Notes: a model not told the origin generated them from the letters alone. Positions 42,969 through 54,383 are shown, numbered from the stretch's first letter. The stretch is 64,000 bases of DNA from DAIDKA01 sp035503515 (GCA_035503515.1 DATJTJ010000130.1:25720-89719), one strand, 5' to 3'. Program-made: numbers and translations.

Positions 42969-45193
42969 CGAAGGTGCAGCGGATGGTGCGGCGGGCCGCG
43001 GTGCTCTGCGGCTTAAGTCTCGTCGTGCCGATGGTGGCGCCGTCACAGGCAGCGGCACCGCCGGCCGAAGTACGGCAATGCCTGCAGGAACGGCTGCACG
43101 GCCAGGAGACGATGGCGCAGAAGTGCTTCATGGCTCTGACGCGCGCGAATGCGCCGTACCTGCGCGCCGAGGGCGACTGGGGACTCGACCGGTACGATGC
43201 CGCCAATGCCGAGTTCCGCGCGGCCGTGGCGCAGGCGGACGCCAATGCGCTGTACCGCACACGCTGGGGCGAGCTGCTGCACGAGCGCTTCAACAGCGTC
43301 GATGCCGCCGGGCTGTTCAGGGAAGCCCTGCAGCGCGATCCGCGCGACGCACAGGCGCTGCTCGGCCTGGCTCGGGTCAGCGCCGATGGGTTCGACGACA
43401 AGGCCGTGAGCTGGGCACAGCAGGCGCTGGCCGTGGATCCGAAGCTCGCGCCCGCCCACGAGCTGCTGGCGGAGCTGGCACTGCAGGATGACCAGCCCGA
43501 GATCGCCGGCAAGGAGGCCGATACGGCGCTGGCGCTCGATCCGGAGGCACTGGATGCGATGGCGCTGCACGCGGTCATCGAGATCCTGGCGGATCGTTCC
43601 GGGGATGCCTGGTGGGCCAGGATCCGGGGCATCAATGCCGCCTATGGTCGCGGCTATGCCATTGCCGCCGAGCATCTGATCTTCAACCGGCGCTACCAGG
43701 ACGGCGTCGCCCTGTACCGCAAGGCGCTGGAACTGTCTCCGCACCTGTGGTCGGCGCGCTCGGAACTGGGCATCAACCTGATGCGGCTGGGCCAGGATGA
43801 GGAGGCCCGGCAGCAGCTGATGCAGTGCTACGACAACGGCTACCGCAACGACGCGACGGTCAACAGCCTGCGGCTGCTGGATACACTCAGGGATTTCGCC
43901 ACCTTCACCGACTCGACCACCATCCTGAAGCTGCACCGCAAGGAGGCGCAGCTGCTGTACCCGTACTTCCACGACGTGCTGACCCAGGCCATCACGGCCT
44001 ACCAGACCAAGTACCACATGCAGCTCGACGGCCCGGTGCAGGTGGAGGTCTATCCCGATCACGAGGATTTCGCGGTGCGCACCCTCGGGATGCCGGGCCT
44101 CGGGGCGCTGGGCGTGACCTTCGGGCAGGTGGTGGCCATGGACAGCCCCTCCGGCCGCAAGCCCGGGGAGTTCCACTGGGCGAGCACGCTGCGGCACGAA
44201 CTGAGCCACGTGTTCATCCTCAAGGCGACGCGCCACCGCGTGCCGCGCTGGTTCACGGAAGGACTGGCCGTACACGAGGAAACCGCGGCCTCGCCCGAGT
44301 GGGGCGATCCGATCACGCCGGATATCATCGTCGCGCTGCGCGACCACAAGCTGCTGCCGGTCGCGGAGCTGGATCGGGGATTCATCCATCCGCAGTACGA
44401 CACCCAGGTCCTGGTGTCCTACTTCGAGGCCGGCCGCATCTGCGACTACATCCAATCCCGCTGGGGCGCCGCGAAGCTCCTGGAGCTGGTGCGGCAGTTC
44501 GCGATCCCACGCAGTACCCCGGAGGCCATCAGGACCGCCCTGGGCATGGAACCGGCGGCCTTCGATGCGCAGTTCCAGGCATGGCTCTACCAGGACACCG
44601 CCTCGCTGGTGAGCGGTTTCGATGCCTGGCACAAGCAGCTCGCGGCGCTGGTCAGCGCCATGCGGGCCCGCCGCTACGATGAAGTGCTGAACCAGGGCGA
44701 GTCGGTGATCGCGCTCTATCCGGACTACGTGTTCGACGCGAACGCCTACCAGATGCTGGCCGAGGCGGCGCTCGCCGAAGGCCGGAACGCGATTGCCATC
44801 AGTGCCCTCAGGCGCTACGTCGAGCATCGCGGGCGCGAACCCGCATCGCTCGAAGAGCTCGCGAAGCTGCAGAGCCAGGCCGGGGACCGGGCGGCGGCGA
44901 TCGCCACGCTCGAGCAGATAAATTTCATCGACCCGGTTTTCGACACCCAATCGCACCGCCAGTTGGGCGATCTGCTGATGGAGGCGAAGGATTTCGCGGC
45001 GGCGCGCCGCGAGTTCAACGCCGTGCTGGCGATGCAGCCCCTGGACAAGGCGCAGTCCAGTTACGATCTGGCGCGGGCCTGTCATGCCATGGGTGATGCC
45101 GATTGTGCGATGAACGCGGTGCTGGCGGCGCTGGAAGTCGCGCCCGACTTCAAGCCCGCGCAGAAACTGTTGCTGGAACTGACCGGTCAATAA
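42965..45193 (+). CDS. TPR-containing gluzincin metalloprotease (peptidase MA-like), secreted
   Basis: 742 residues, GTG start overlapping the previous stop. A signal peptide (~1-29) is followed by TPR-like repeats (~30-290), a metalloprotease domain (~315-530) with HELSH at 411-415 and the downstream zinc-ligand Glu432 in WFTEGLAVHEE, and more TPRs (~560-740). The zinc site is intact, so it should be active; its target is unknown. The linked pseudo-protease and MoxR ATPase make a regulated envelope proteolysis or assembly role possible (inference). Confidence 0.82.
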   Translation: MTKVQRMVRRAAVLCGLSLVVPMVAPSQAAAPPAEVRQCLQERLHGQETMAQKCFMALTRANAPYLRAEGDWGLDRYDAANAEFRAAVAQADANALYRTRWGELLHERFNSVDAAGLFREALQRDPRDAQALLGLARVSADGFDDKAVSWAQQALAVDPKLAPAHELLAELALQDDQPEIAGKEADTALALDPEALDAMALHAVIEILADRSGDAWWARIRGINAAYGRGYAIAAEHLIFNRRYQDGVALYRKALELSPHLWSARSELGINLMRLGQDEEARQQLMQCYDNGYRNDATVNSLRLLDTLRDFATFTDSTTILKLHRKEAQLLYPYFHDVLTQAITAYQTKYHMQLDGPVQVEVYPDHEDFAVRTLGMPGLGALGVTFGQVVAMDSPSGRKPGEFHWASTLRHELSHVFILKATRHRVPRWFTEGLAVHEETAASPEWGDPITPDIIVALRDHKLLPVAELDRGFIHPQYDTQVLVSYFEAGRICDYIQSRWGAAKLLELVRQFAIPRSTPEAIRTALGMEPAAFDAQFQAWLYQDTASLVSGFDAWHKQLAALVSAMRARRYDEVLNQGESVIALYPDYVFDANAYQMLAEAALAEGRNAIAISALRRYVEHRGREPASLEELAKLQSQAGDRAAAIATLEQINFIDPVFDTQSHRQLGDLLMEAKDFAAARREFNAVLAMQPLDKAQSSYDLARACHAMGDADCAMNAVLAALEVAPDFKPAQKLLLELTGQ

Positions 45194-45210
45194 ACTGCGA
45201 AGAGGACACG

Positions 45211-46226
<1,016 letters not shown>

Positions 46227-46230
<4 letters not shown>

Positions 46231-47126
46231 GCTCCGCCGTGCAGAACCTGCTGGACCCGGTGGTGCTCAATGCGATATCCGGCCTGGACCTGGTCGCGGC
46301 GACCGTGGTCGACGGGTTCGTCGCCGGGCTGCACCGCTCCGCGGACTTCGGCTTCAGCCAGGAATTCGCCGAATACCGGGCCTATGCGCCGGGAGATGAC
46401 CTGCGGCACGTCGACTGGAACGTCTACGCACGCTCGGACCGCGCCTACATCAAGCGCTTCCATGGCGAGACCAACAGCCAGCTGATGCTGCTGGTGGATG
46501 CCAGCAGTTCCATGGGCTTCACCTCGCACGCCGTCTCCAAGCTCGCGTACGTGCGCTTCATGGCCGCCGCGCTCGCGTATCTTGCCACCCGGCGGCAGCG
46601 CGACGCGACGGGGCTGGTGGTCTTCGGTAACACAGTGCGCGATTTCGTGGCCCCGGCCACGCGCCAGGGACACCTGCAGCGGGTGCTGGCGGCACTGGTG
46701 GCCGCGCAGCCCGGGGAAAGCACCTCCTATGCCGCACCGCTGCTGCACCTGCAGTCGTTCCTGCGCCGGCGCGGCATGGTCGTGGTGCTGTCGGACTTCT
46801 ATGCGCCGCCGGCCGACATCGTGCGCGCCGTGGCGCCGCTGCGGATCCACGGCAATGAAGTGGTCCTGTTCCAGGTACTGGACCCGGAGGAACTGCGACC
46901 CCGGGTCGATGGTTCCTCGATGCTGATCGACTCGGAGACGGGCGCGTCGCTGGAAGTCTCCCAGGACTACGTGCAGGGACGGTACCGCGAGCGTATCGAT
47001 GCCCACGTCGCCGGCCTGGGCCGGGAAGCGCGCCGGGCCGGTATCGGTTATCAGCTGCTGCAGACCGACCAGCCTCTGGACCAGGCGCTGATGCAGTACC
47101 TGCTGCTGCGCACGGGACGCGACTGA
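46227..47126 (+). CDS. DUF58 protein (VWA-like MoxR partner)
   Basis: 299 residues, TTG start overlapping the moxR stop. The DUF58 core is FAEYRAYAPGDDLRHVDWNVYARSD followed by the FHGETNSQLMLLVDASSSMG metal site (DxSxS). It has no TM helix and is therefore cytoplasmic. With the MoxR ATPase it is the usual pair at the head of BatA/B clusters. The only alternative near this start is a GTG just downstream (46238 is in another frame), so TTG 46227 is used. Confidence 0.92.
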
Positions 47127-49153
47127 TGGGCTGGCTGGCGCCGGGATTTCTGCTGGGTGCGGTCACGATCGCGGTGCCGGTGTGGCTGCACCTGCTCAAG
47201 CGCAGCGCCAGCCAGCCGCGGCAGTTCAGCTCGCTGATGCTGTTCGAACCGCAGCGACGCAGCACGACGCGACGGCGGCGCATCGATCACTGGTTGCTGC
47301 TGCTGCTGCGGGTCGCCGTCCTGCTGCTGATCGCAGCCGCGTTCGCCGAGCCGTTCGTGCGCGGACACCTGCCGGGCGTGGCACCGGAGAAGCTGCTGGT
47401 ACTGGCGGTGGATGACTCCTTCAGTATGCGGGCGGGTACCCGGATGGAGGACGCGCGCCGGGCCGCGCTCGCGGTACTGGCGGCCAAGCCACGCGACACC
47501 CGGGCCCAGGTCGTGGCGCTGGGTTCGCGCGCCGATGTGCTCACCGAGCAGGTGCAGGACGGGGCGGTGCTCGCCGGCGCCCTACAGCGCATTACGGCGA
47601 CCGACGCGCGAGGCAGCCTCGTGCTGCTGGCGGGACTTGCTCGTACGCTCGCCGCGGGCACCCACATGCCGATCGAGCTGCATCTGTTCAGTGACATGCA
47701 GGCCAGCGGTTTGCCCGCGGATTTCGATGAGTTGCGCATGCCGCCAGGCGTCACGCTGGTGCTGCACAGGGTGGGTGCGGCGGCGACACCGAACTGGACC
47801 GTGGAATCGGTCGCGGTTCCGGCGCAGGTCTGGGATCCGGCCAAGATGCGCATCATCGCCACCATCGCCGGCTTCGGTACGCCCGCGGCGACGCGCACCG
47901 TCACGGTGCTGATCAACGATCAGCCGGTGAGCCATCAGAGCGTCAGGGTTCCCGCTTCGGGACGTGCCTCCGTGGTCTTCGCGGGCCTCCAGATTCCCTA
48001 CGGCATGGTCCGCGGCAGCGTGCGGATCGACAGCGCCGATGGACTCGGCGGCGACGACCACTACGACTTCGTGATCCAGCGCAGCGAGCGCGTCCACGGG
48101 CTGTTCGTGCACCAGGGGTCCGATGCGGCGACCGGCCTGTACTTCCGTGCGGCGCTGGCAGCGGCGGCCGATGCGGCCGTGGCGCTCGATGAGATCACCG
48201 CCGATCAGCTACGCAACCGCGATCTCGCCGCCGACACCTTCATCGTGCTGTCCGATGTCGCGGGCCTTGCGCCGGCTGCGGAAGCACGCCTCACCGACTG
48301 GGTGAAGGCGGGCGGCCGCCTGTTCATCAGCGCCGGGACCACGGCGGCCCAGCAGCGGCGGATCCCGGTCTTCGACGCTCGCATCCTCGGCGCCCATGAC
48401 TACACGCGGGATGCCGGCCGCTTCACGGCCGTGGCTGCCGTGGATGAGGCGTATGCGCCGGCTGGACCCCTGTCCGGTTGGCAGGGCGTCAAGATCTTCT
48501 ACGTCACGCGGGTGGACCCCGGGCAGGCGCAGACGGCTCTGCGCCTCGCCGATCAGACCCCGCTGCTGCTCGAGAAACGGCTCGGCAAGGGCCGGGTGCT
48601 GTTGTTCGCGACCGGCTTCGATCGGTTGACGAGCGATCTGCCCCTGCATCCGCAGTTCGTGGCGTTCATCGACCGGCTGGCCAGCTACCTGAGCGGCCGG
48701 GGCGCACGCAACAGCGCCCTGACCGTCGGGGACAGCGTGGACCTGCGGCCCGACCCTGCGGTACGCGGCAGCGCCGACGTCCTCGCACCCGATGGCACGC
48801 ACCCGCTGGATCTGGGCCAGGCGCAGACTGTGCGCACCTGGCCGTTGCCCGCGGCCGGTTTCTATACGCTCACGCTGGCCGACTCCCGCCATGAGCTGGT
48901 GGCCGCCAATGTCTCGCGCCTGGAGTCCGACCTGACGCCGGCCAGCGACGACAAGCTCAAGCTCTGGCAGGCGGCCAGCCAGGCCCCGGCCGCCGCCGGC
49001 GCGGCCGCGGCGTCGGCGTCGGCGACGCCCGGAACCGACGCGGAATCGATCCACGACCTCTGGTGGTACGCTATGTGCCTGCTGCTTGTGGCAGTGGTCG
49101 CCGAGTCCGTGGTGGCCAGCCGGTACCTCAACACGCTGCGGGATTCCACATGA
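47126..49153 (+). CDS. BatA-like VWA membrane protein
   Basis: 675 residues. N-terminal BatA-type double helix (WLAPGFLLGAVTIAVPVWLHLLKR and HWLLLLLRVAVLLLIAAAFAEP) precedes a VWA domain with LAVDDSFSMRAG (DxSxS), further beta-rich periplasmic domains and a class-I GATase-like region (LTDWVKAGGRLFISAGT), then a C-terminal TM helix (~645-668). Start and stop overlap its neighbours (TGATG and ATGA-like), so it is part of the same translational chain. It is similar in plan to the 39772-42033 protein. Confidence 0.88.
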   Translation: MGWLAPGFLLGAVTIAVPVWLHLLKRSASQPRQFSSLMLFEPQRRSTTRRRRIDHWLLLLLRVAVLLLIAAAFAEPFVRGHLPGVAPEKLLVLAVDDSFSMRAGTRMEDARRAALAVLAAKPRDTRAQVVALGSRADVLTEQVQDGAVLAGALQRITATDARGSLVLLAGLARTLAAGTHMPIELHLFSDMQASGLPADFDELRMPPGVTLVLHRVGAAATPNWTVESVAVPAQVWDPAKMRIIATIAGFGTPAATRTVTVLINDQPVSHQSVRVPASGRASVVFAGLQIPYGMVRGSVRIDSADGLGGDDHYDFVIQRSERVHGLFVHQGSDAATGLYFRAALAAAADAAVALDEITADQLRNRDLAADTFIVLSDVAGLAPAAEARLTDWVKAGGRLFISAGTTAAQQRRIPVFDARILGAHDYTRDAGRFTAVAAVDEAYAPAGPLSGWQGVKIFYVTRVDPGQAQTALRLADQTPLLLEKRLGKGRVLLFATGFDRLTSDLPLHPQFVAFIDRLASYLSGRGARNSALTVGDSVDLRPDPAVRGSADVLAPDGTHPLDLGQAQTVRTWPLPAAGFYTLTLADSRHELVAANVSRLESDLTPASDDKLKLWQAASQAPAAAGAAAASASATPGTDAESIHDLWWYAMCLLLVAVVAESVVASRYLNTLRDST

Positions 49154-52100
49154 ACGCGAGCGAGGAACTGCGTGAGTACGTCGCGCGACTGCATGCGCGG
49201 TTGAGGCTGGGCGCCGTCGCGCGCGGTGCAGCAATCGTGGCTGGCACTGCGCTCGGCATCACGCCCCTGCTGGTGCTCTTCGCCAACAGGTTCGCCTTCT
49301 CCGCCGGCAGCGTGCACGGCTCGCGCGCCGTGCTGGTGCTGGCCCTCGCTGCGGGCGCGGTGCTCGGCCTGGCGCTGCCGCTGTGGCGTCTGAACCGGCA
49401 GGGTGTGATCCGGCGCGCGGAGACCCGGTTTCCACAATTCGCGGAACGACTGCGGACTTTCGCACAGCGACCTGGAACCGCGGCAGACGGCAGCGGCCGT
49501 CCCGTCCGTGATTCCTTCGGCGAACTGTTGGCGGCGGACACCCTGCGCGTGGCGCACACCGCCGAGCCCGCGTCGCTGTTCTCCACCACGCTACTGGCGG
49601 GGCTTCTCAGCGGCGGTGTGGCCTGTGTCGCGGTGCTGGTGTGGCTGATCCGGTCCGGGCCGGGATACATGGGTTATGGGGCGGCGCTGTTGTGGTCCGT
49701 ACCGCGCGGCGGGCCGCTTTATGAGCTGCATGTGGCGCCCGGGGATACCACCGTGCGCCGGCATGCCGATCTGCTGGTGAGCGCGGGACTGGTCGGTCTG
49801 AAGACCTCCGACGTTCGATTGCACGTGCGCATCGGCAATGCCGCCTGGCAGGAGGTCGGCATGCAGCCGCAACCCCACTCCGGTGGTTTCCGCTATCTGC
49901 TGTCGGCATTGCCCGATCACGCGCAATACTACGTCGAGGCCGGACCGCTGCAGTCGGCGCATTTCACGGCCCGGGTGGCGGATTTTGCCCAGGTGCGCCA
50001 GATCCGGGTGACCTATCACTTCCCGACCTGGACCCAGCTGCCGGATCGCACCGAGGAACATGGCGGCGACCTGCGGGCGGTCCAGGGGACGCGCGCCGAA
50101 CTGACGATCCTGACCGATCAGCCCCTGAGGCAGGGTGCAGCGGTGCTGGATGACGGTCAGCAGCTGCCGCTGGTGGCGGCAGCGGCCAACACCTACCGCG
50201 TGACGGTGCCACTGGATAAGGACGGGGCGTATCACCTGACCATGGTCGATGGCCGCCCGCTGCGTCTCACGGAGGACTATTTCATCGAGGCCGACGAGCC
50301 CAGCGCCCCGCAGGTCTCGATCGTCAAGCCCGGCGGCGATTATCGCGCCAGTCCGATCGAGGAAGTGACCATCGGTGCCCAGGCAGCCGATGATTTCGGG
50401 CTGAAGGAGTTCTCCCTCCATTACTCGGTCAATGGCGGGCCGGAGCAGCAGATCAACCTGCTGTCACATGCCGGATCACGGGACGCCCGGGGTGCCAGCG
50501 TCATCAGCCTGGAGAACATGAAGCTGGTTCCGGGCGATGTCGTGAGCGTCTATGCCCAGGCGGCCGATGCCCGCGCGCAGTCGCGTTCGCAGATGATCTT
50601 CGTCCAGGCCGACCCCTACGAACGGGAGTTCTCCCAATCCCAGGCCGGGGGCGGTGGTGGCGGGGGCGGAGGCGGTGCCAATCAGCAGATGGAGATCTCG
50701 CGGCGCGAAAAGGAAATCATCGCCGGAACCTGGACCCAGGTCGATGGTCACGCCGCCGCGGCACGCCAGGCCGAGCAGGCCAAGTTCCTTTCCGACGTGC
50801 AGAACACGTTGCGGGGCCAGGCGCTGTCGCTGGCCGGTCGCCTGGAGATGCGGGGGCTCAATGAAGCCAATGAGCAGTTCAGCAGCTTCCAGAAGGAGAT
50901 GAACGCGGCTGCCGATGCGATGACCCCGGCCGCGACCCAGCTCGCCCAGTCCCAATGGCGCCAGGCATTGCCGGACGAGCAGAAGGCCCTGCAGCACCTG
51001 CTGCGCGCCGAGGCGACCTTCCGCCAGATCCAGGTCGCCTTCGGCAGTGCGGGTGGCGGTGGCGGTGGCAGCATGGGCAGCGATCTGGCGAGCCTGTCTG
51101 ATCTGGAACTCGATACGCAGAAGAATCAGTACGAGACCGCTCAGTCGGCATCGCCGGGCCAGCAGCAGGATGAGCAGGTCGACGCCGCGCTGCGCAAGCT
51201 CGATGAGCTGGCCCGCAAACAGGAACAGCTCGCCCAGGAACACCCCGATGCCGCCGACGCCGCCAGTCAACGCTGGCAGCAGGAAATGCTGCGGCGACAG
51301 GCAGAGGAGTTACAACGTCAGCTGGAACAGATGGCCCGCAATGGCCAGTCCGGCCGAAGCGGGCAGTCAGGTCAGTCAGGTCAGTCAGGCTCGGCCGGCC
51401 AGTCGGCACAGTCCGGACCGGCAGGCCGGTCACGGGCACGGCCCGGACGCGAGAACACCGGCAAGGGACAGGCCGATGGCGATGCGGCGGCGAGCACCAT
51501 CCGTGAGGCCATGAACCGCCTGCGCGAGGCCCAGGAATCGATGCGCCGTTCGACGGAGCAGCGCGATGCCGCGGGAGCGCGCCGCGCCGCCGAGCAATTG
51601 CGGGATGCCATGGGCGCCCTGAGTGGCCTGCAGCGCGGTCAATCGGCTGACCAGCTCGCCGCGCTGGGCCGCAAGGCGGATGAGCTCGCCGACCGGGCAC
51701 GCCAGCAGCAGCAGCAGCTGCAGGGGCTCACCGGTCCTGGAGCACGTGGGCGCACCGGGCGTCCGGGCGCCGATGGCGACGGCATGATCGACGCGCGGCA
51801 GAAGCTGGCCGATGACGTCGGACGCCTGGAACAGTCCCTGCGCGATGCGGAGCGGGAAGCCTTGAAGGGCAACCGGCAGGCGGCATCGAAGCTGCGCGAC
51901 GCCCTGAGCGGCCTGGACGAATCGAACATCCAGAGCCGTCTGCAGGCGAGTGCGGATCATCTGCGCATGGGTTACAACCCCGGCGCCGACTCATCGGAAA
52001 GCGACATTCCCGATGAACTCAGCCGGCTTGGCGAGTCGGTGCGCGAGGCGGGCCGCACGGCCGGACAGGCGCCGGCCCCGGATGAGGCGCTGACGGCCGT

Positions 52101-52713
52101 GCAGCGCTTCCGCGACAGGCTGGCACAGATGGACCGCGCCAATCAGCAGGGCGCTGCGGGCAACCGGGCCGGCCAGCAGGGTTCGCCCGGCAATCAGCCG
52201 AACGCCTTGGGCCGCGGCGCCCGTGGTGACGCGGCCCCGGGCCAGGCCAGCGGACAGCGCGCGGGCGAAGTGACGGCCGCCGGCGGTGGCCGGGGTGGCT
52301 ACATCGATGGCGGATGGAACACCGGGAACAATCCGCATTCGGGACGAGCCGTGGCGCCGGCGGACTTAGGCCCGACTCCCGCGGATCGCGAAAAGGATTT
52401 CGACCAGGGTCTGGCGGACCTGCAGAATGTGCGGCGGGCGGTCGCCGATGATCCGGTGGCGAAGCGCCAGGTGGATGACCTGATCCGCTCCATGCAGCAG
52501 CTTGATCCGCGGCGCTTTCCCGGTAACCCTGAAGTCGCCGACCGGCTGTTCGCCGAGGTTCGCAGCGGCGTCGACCGCCTGGAGCTGCAGTTGGGGCAAG
52601 ATCCCGCCGACGACAATCGCAACGTCGTCCGCAATGCCGAATCCTCACCGGTACCGGAGGGATACCAGGAGGCGGTGGCGGAGTACTATCGCCGGCTCAG
52701 CAAGGGACAGTGA
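49150..52713 (+). CDS. Giant DUF4175-type membrane protein with low-complexity coiled C terminus
   Basis: 1187 residues. Three TM helices (~25-45, ~55-78, ~144-165) are followed by beta-sandwich-like periplasmic domains (~190-490), a Gly run (~499-510), long coiled coils, an unusual Gln/Ser/Gly-rich stretch (~731-757, SGQ repeats), and more helical, Gln- and Arg-rich sequence to the end. The repeats and coils suggest a scaffold or filament. DUF4175-type proteins close MoxR clusters in many Proteobacteria; function unknown. The stop is followed by a 45-bp gap before the next gene. Confidence 0.85.
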   Translation: MNASEELREYVARLHARLRLGAVARGAAIVAGTALGITPLLVLFANRFAFSAGSVHGSRAVLVLALAAGAVLGLALPLWRLNRQGVIRRAETRFPQFAERLRTFAQRPGTAADGSGRPVRDSFGELLAADTLRVAHTAEPASLFSTTLLAGLLSGGVACVAVLVWLIRSGPGYMGYGAALLWSVPRGGPLYELHVAPGDTTVRRHADLLVSAGLVGLKTSDVRLHVRIGNAAWQEVGMQPQPHSGGFRYLLSALPDHAQYYVEAGPLQSAHFTARVADFAQVRQIRVTYHFPTWTQLPDRTEEHGGDLRAVQGTRAELTILTDQPLRQGAAVLDDGQQLPLVAAAANTYRVTVPLDKDGAYHLTMVDGRPLRLTEDYFIEADEPSAPQVSIVKPGGDYRASPIEEVTIGAQAADDFGLKEFSLHYSVNGGPEQQINLLSHAGSRDARGASVISLENMKLVPGDVVSVYAQAADARAQSRSQMIFVQADPYEREFSQSQAGGGGGGGGGGANQQMEISRREKEIIAGTWTQVDGHAAAARQAEQAKFLSDVQNTLRGQALSLAGRLEMRGLNEANEQFSSFQKEMNAAADAMTPAATQLAQSQWRQALPDEQKALQHLLRAEATFRQIQVAFGSAGGGGGGSMGSDLASLSDLELDTQKNQYETAQSASPGQQQDEQVDAALRKLDELARKQEQLAQEHPDAADAASQRWQQEMLRRQAEELQRQLEQMARNGQSGRSGQSGQSGQSGSAGQSAQSGPAGRSRARPGRENTGKGQADGDAAASTIREAMNRLREAQESMRRSTEQRDAAGARRAAEQLRDAMGALSGLQRGQSADQLAALGRKADELADRARQQQQQLQGLTGPGARGRTGRPGADGDGMIDARQKLADDVGRLEQSLRDAEREALKGNRQAASKLRDALSGLDESNIQSRLQASADHLRMGYNPGADSSESDIPDELSRLGESVREAGRTAGQAPAPDEALTAVQRFRDRLAQMDRANQQGAAGNRAGQQGSPGNQPNALGRGARGDAAPGQASGQRAGEVTAAGGGRGGYIDGGWNTGNNPHSGRAVAPADLGPTPADREKDFDQGLADLQNVRRAVADDPVAKRQVDDLIRSMQQLDPRRFPGNPEVADRLFAEVRSGVDRLELQLGQDPADDNRNVVRNAESSPVPEGYQEAVAEYYRRLSKGQ
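51364..51390 (+). repeat. Three 9-bp direct repeats in the DUF4175 gene
   Basis: Three tandem copies of CAGTCAGGT (last with a final C) encode the QSG repeat. In-frame slippage would change the length of the Gln/Ser/Gly linker only. Confidence 0.6.
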
Positions 52714-52758
52714 GGGACGGAAGGAATGCGCACGACCGAGCGGATCCGCAGCGCATAG

Positions 52759-53562
52759 ATGCATTTCTACCTGTTCAAGGCGATGGCCCGCGCGGTGCTG
52801 TTGCCTCCCATGGGGCTTCTCATCCTGTCCATTCTTGGCGCGGTGCTGCTGGGGCTGCGGCACAGGCGCAGCGGCTGGGCCTGCCTGGCGGCCGGACTCG
52901 GTCTGCTATGGCTGCTGTCGATGCCATTCGTCGCCGATTCACTGACGCTTCTGGCCCAGGCCTATCCGGCCTTCGATCCGGCCACCGGCACCGACGCCCA
53001 GGCGATCGTCATCCTGGGGGGCGCGGGCCAGCGTGTCCCCGCACCCGAGTACCACGGTCAGCCGGCCGCGGAACTGGAGCTGCTGGAGCGGCTCAACTAC
53101 GGGGCCTGGCTGTCGCGGCAGACCCATCTGCCGATCCTGGTGACCAGCGACGGCATCAATGCCCGCACCATGGCCGTGTCACTGACGCGCGATTTCAGGA
53201 TGCCGCCGCGCTGGGTCGACATGCACGCACATGATACGTACGAGAACGCGCGCAACAGCGCGCAGCTGCTGCGCGCGGATCACGTGGGCTCGGTGCTGCT
53301 GGTGACCAGCGCCACGCACATGCGCCGCTCGATGCGCGAGTTCATCGCAACCGGACTCGCGGTCACCGCGGCACCGGTCCAGGTGCGGCTGATGAGCCAG
53401 GAACTGCCCGAGCCCTACCCTTTGAACCGGTTCCTGCCTTCGGCCGAAGGCATGCTGCGTTCCAACCGCGCCGTCTACGAACTGATCGGCGAGCCGGTCC
53501 GTGAACTGCTCGCGTTCCTGCACCTGCGACGCCAGCAGCCTCAGCTGCCGGCCGCCGCCTGA
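52759..53562 (+). CDS. YdcF/SanA-like DUF218 membrane protein
   Basis: 267 residues. Two N-terminal TM helices (~12-32, ~40-60) and a DUF218 domain: AIVILGGAGQRVPAPEY, ILVTSDGIN, TYENARNSAQLL and LLVTSATHMRRSMREF. Related proteins (ElyC, SanA, YdcF) influence cell-envelope polysaccharide metabolism or vancomycin tolerance. The ATG 52759 follows the DUF4175 stop by 45 bp, so it may belong to the same transcription unit. The end overlaps the convergent dioxygenase gene by 22 bp. Confidence 0.85.
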   Translation: MHFYLFKAMARAVLLPPMGLLILSILGAVLLGLRHRRSGWACLAAGLGLLWLLSMPFVADSLTLLAQAYPAFDPATGTDAQAIVILGGAGQRVPAPEYHGQPAAELELLERLNYGAWLSRQTHLPILVTSDGINARTMAVSLTRDFRMPPRWVDMHAHDTYENARNSAQLLRADHVGSVLLVTSATHMRRSMREFIATGLAVTAAPVQVRLMSQELPEPYPLNRFLPSAEGMLRSNRAVYELIGEPVRELLAFLHLRRQQPQLPAAA

Positions 53563-54383
53563 GGCGCCTGCCCGAAGCGAAAACCCGAGATCCGCCAGCC
53601 CATCATCACATCATTGAAGGTGCGCACGCCGAGGTCGTCGCCGGCGGCGCCGGCGGCAACCAGCAGCGGCATCAGATGCTCCTCGCGCGGATGCGCATAA
53701 CGTGCCGCTGGCGCCTGCGACCAGTTGCGCAGTCCGGCGTTGCGGGCCGCAATGTCCCTCTGGCAGACGGTCTCGCCGAGCCAGTCATCGAAGAGCTGCG
53801 AGCCGGGAATGAGTTGGTTCTCCATCGAGCGGACCCGCAGGTTGTGAAAACTCATGCCGCTGCCGACGATCAGCACGCCGCGGTCGCGCAACGGCGCCAG
53901 GGCGGCGCCCAACTGCAGATGCGCGGCCGGATCCAGCCCCTGCCTCAGGGACAGCTGCACCACCGGCATGTCGGCATCGGGGTAGATCAGCTTGAACGGC
54001 ACGAACACGCCGTGATCGAGACCCCGTTTGCCGTCCGTGGTCGACGGGATGCCGGCTGCATCCAGGAGCCGGCGGACATCGGCCGCCAGTTCCGGTGATC
54101 CCGGCGCCGGGTACTTCAGGCGGTAGGTGTGCTCGGGAAAGCCGTAATAGTCGAACAGCAGCGGCGGCTGCTGCTGCACGTTCACGGCCACCGGTTCGGA
54201 CTCCCAATGCCCGGAGATCACCAGCACGGCGCGCGGCGCCTGCGGCAGCGTGCCGCGCAGCTGACATAACCACTGCGCAAGGCTGGTCCAGGGATTGGGG
54301 GAGGGGTAGGGCCAGTCCATGAAGAAACAGGGGCCGCCGCCATGGGGAATGTAGAACGTGGGCTGTCGCGCGGGGGTACTCAT
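53541..54383 (-). CDS. 4,5-DOPA dioxygenase-type extradiol dioxygenase (YgiD-like)
   Basis: 280-residue non-heme metal dioxygenase of the LigB/DODA family; opens aromatic catechol rings. The metal-ligand His are in IPHGGGPCFF and ISGHWE, with supporting His in LDHGVFVPF and EEHLMPLLVA. The natural substrate is uncertain; E. coli YgiD is a DOPA dioxygenase. ATG 54383 is the family start, and the upstream open frame is noise. Overlaps the ydcF-like 3' end. Confidence 0.9.
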   Translation of the reverse strand: MSTPARQPTFYIPHGGGPCFFMDWPYPSPNPWTSLAQWLCQLRGTLPQAPRAVLVISGHWESEPVAVNVQQQPPLLFDYYGFPEHTYRLKYPAPGSPELAADVRRLLDAAGIPSTTDGKRGLDHGVFVPFKLIYPDADMPVVQLSLRQGLDPAAHLQLGAALAPLRDRGVLIVGSGMSFHNLRVRSMENQLIPGSQLFDDWLGETVCQRDIAARNAGLRNWSQAPAARYAHPREEHLMPLLVAAGAAGDDLGVRTFNDVMMGWRISGFRFGQAPQAAAGS

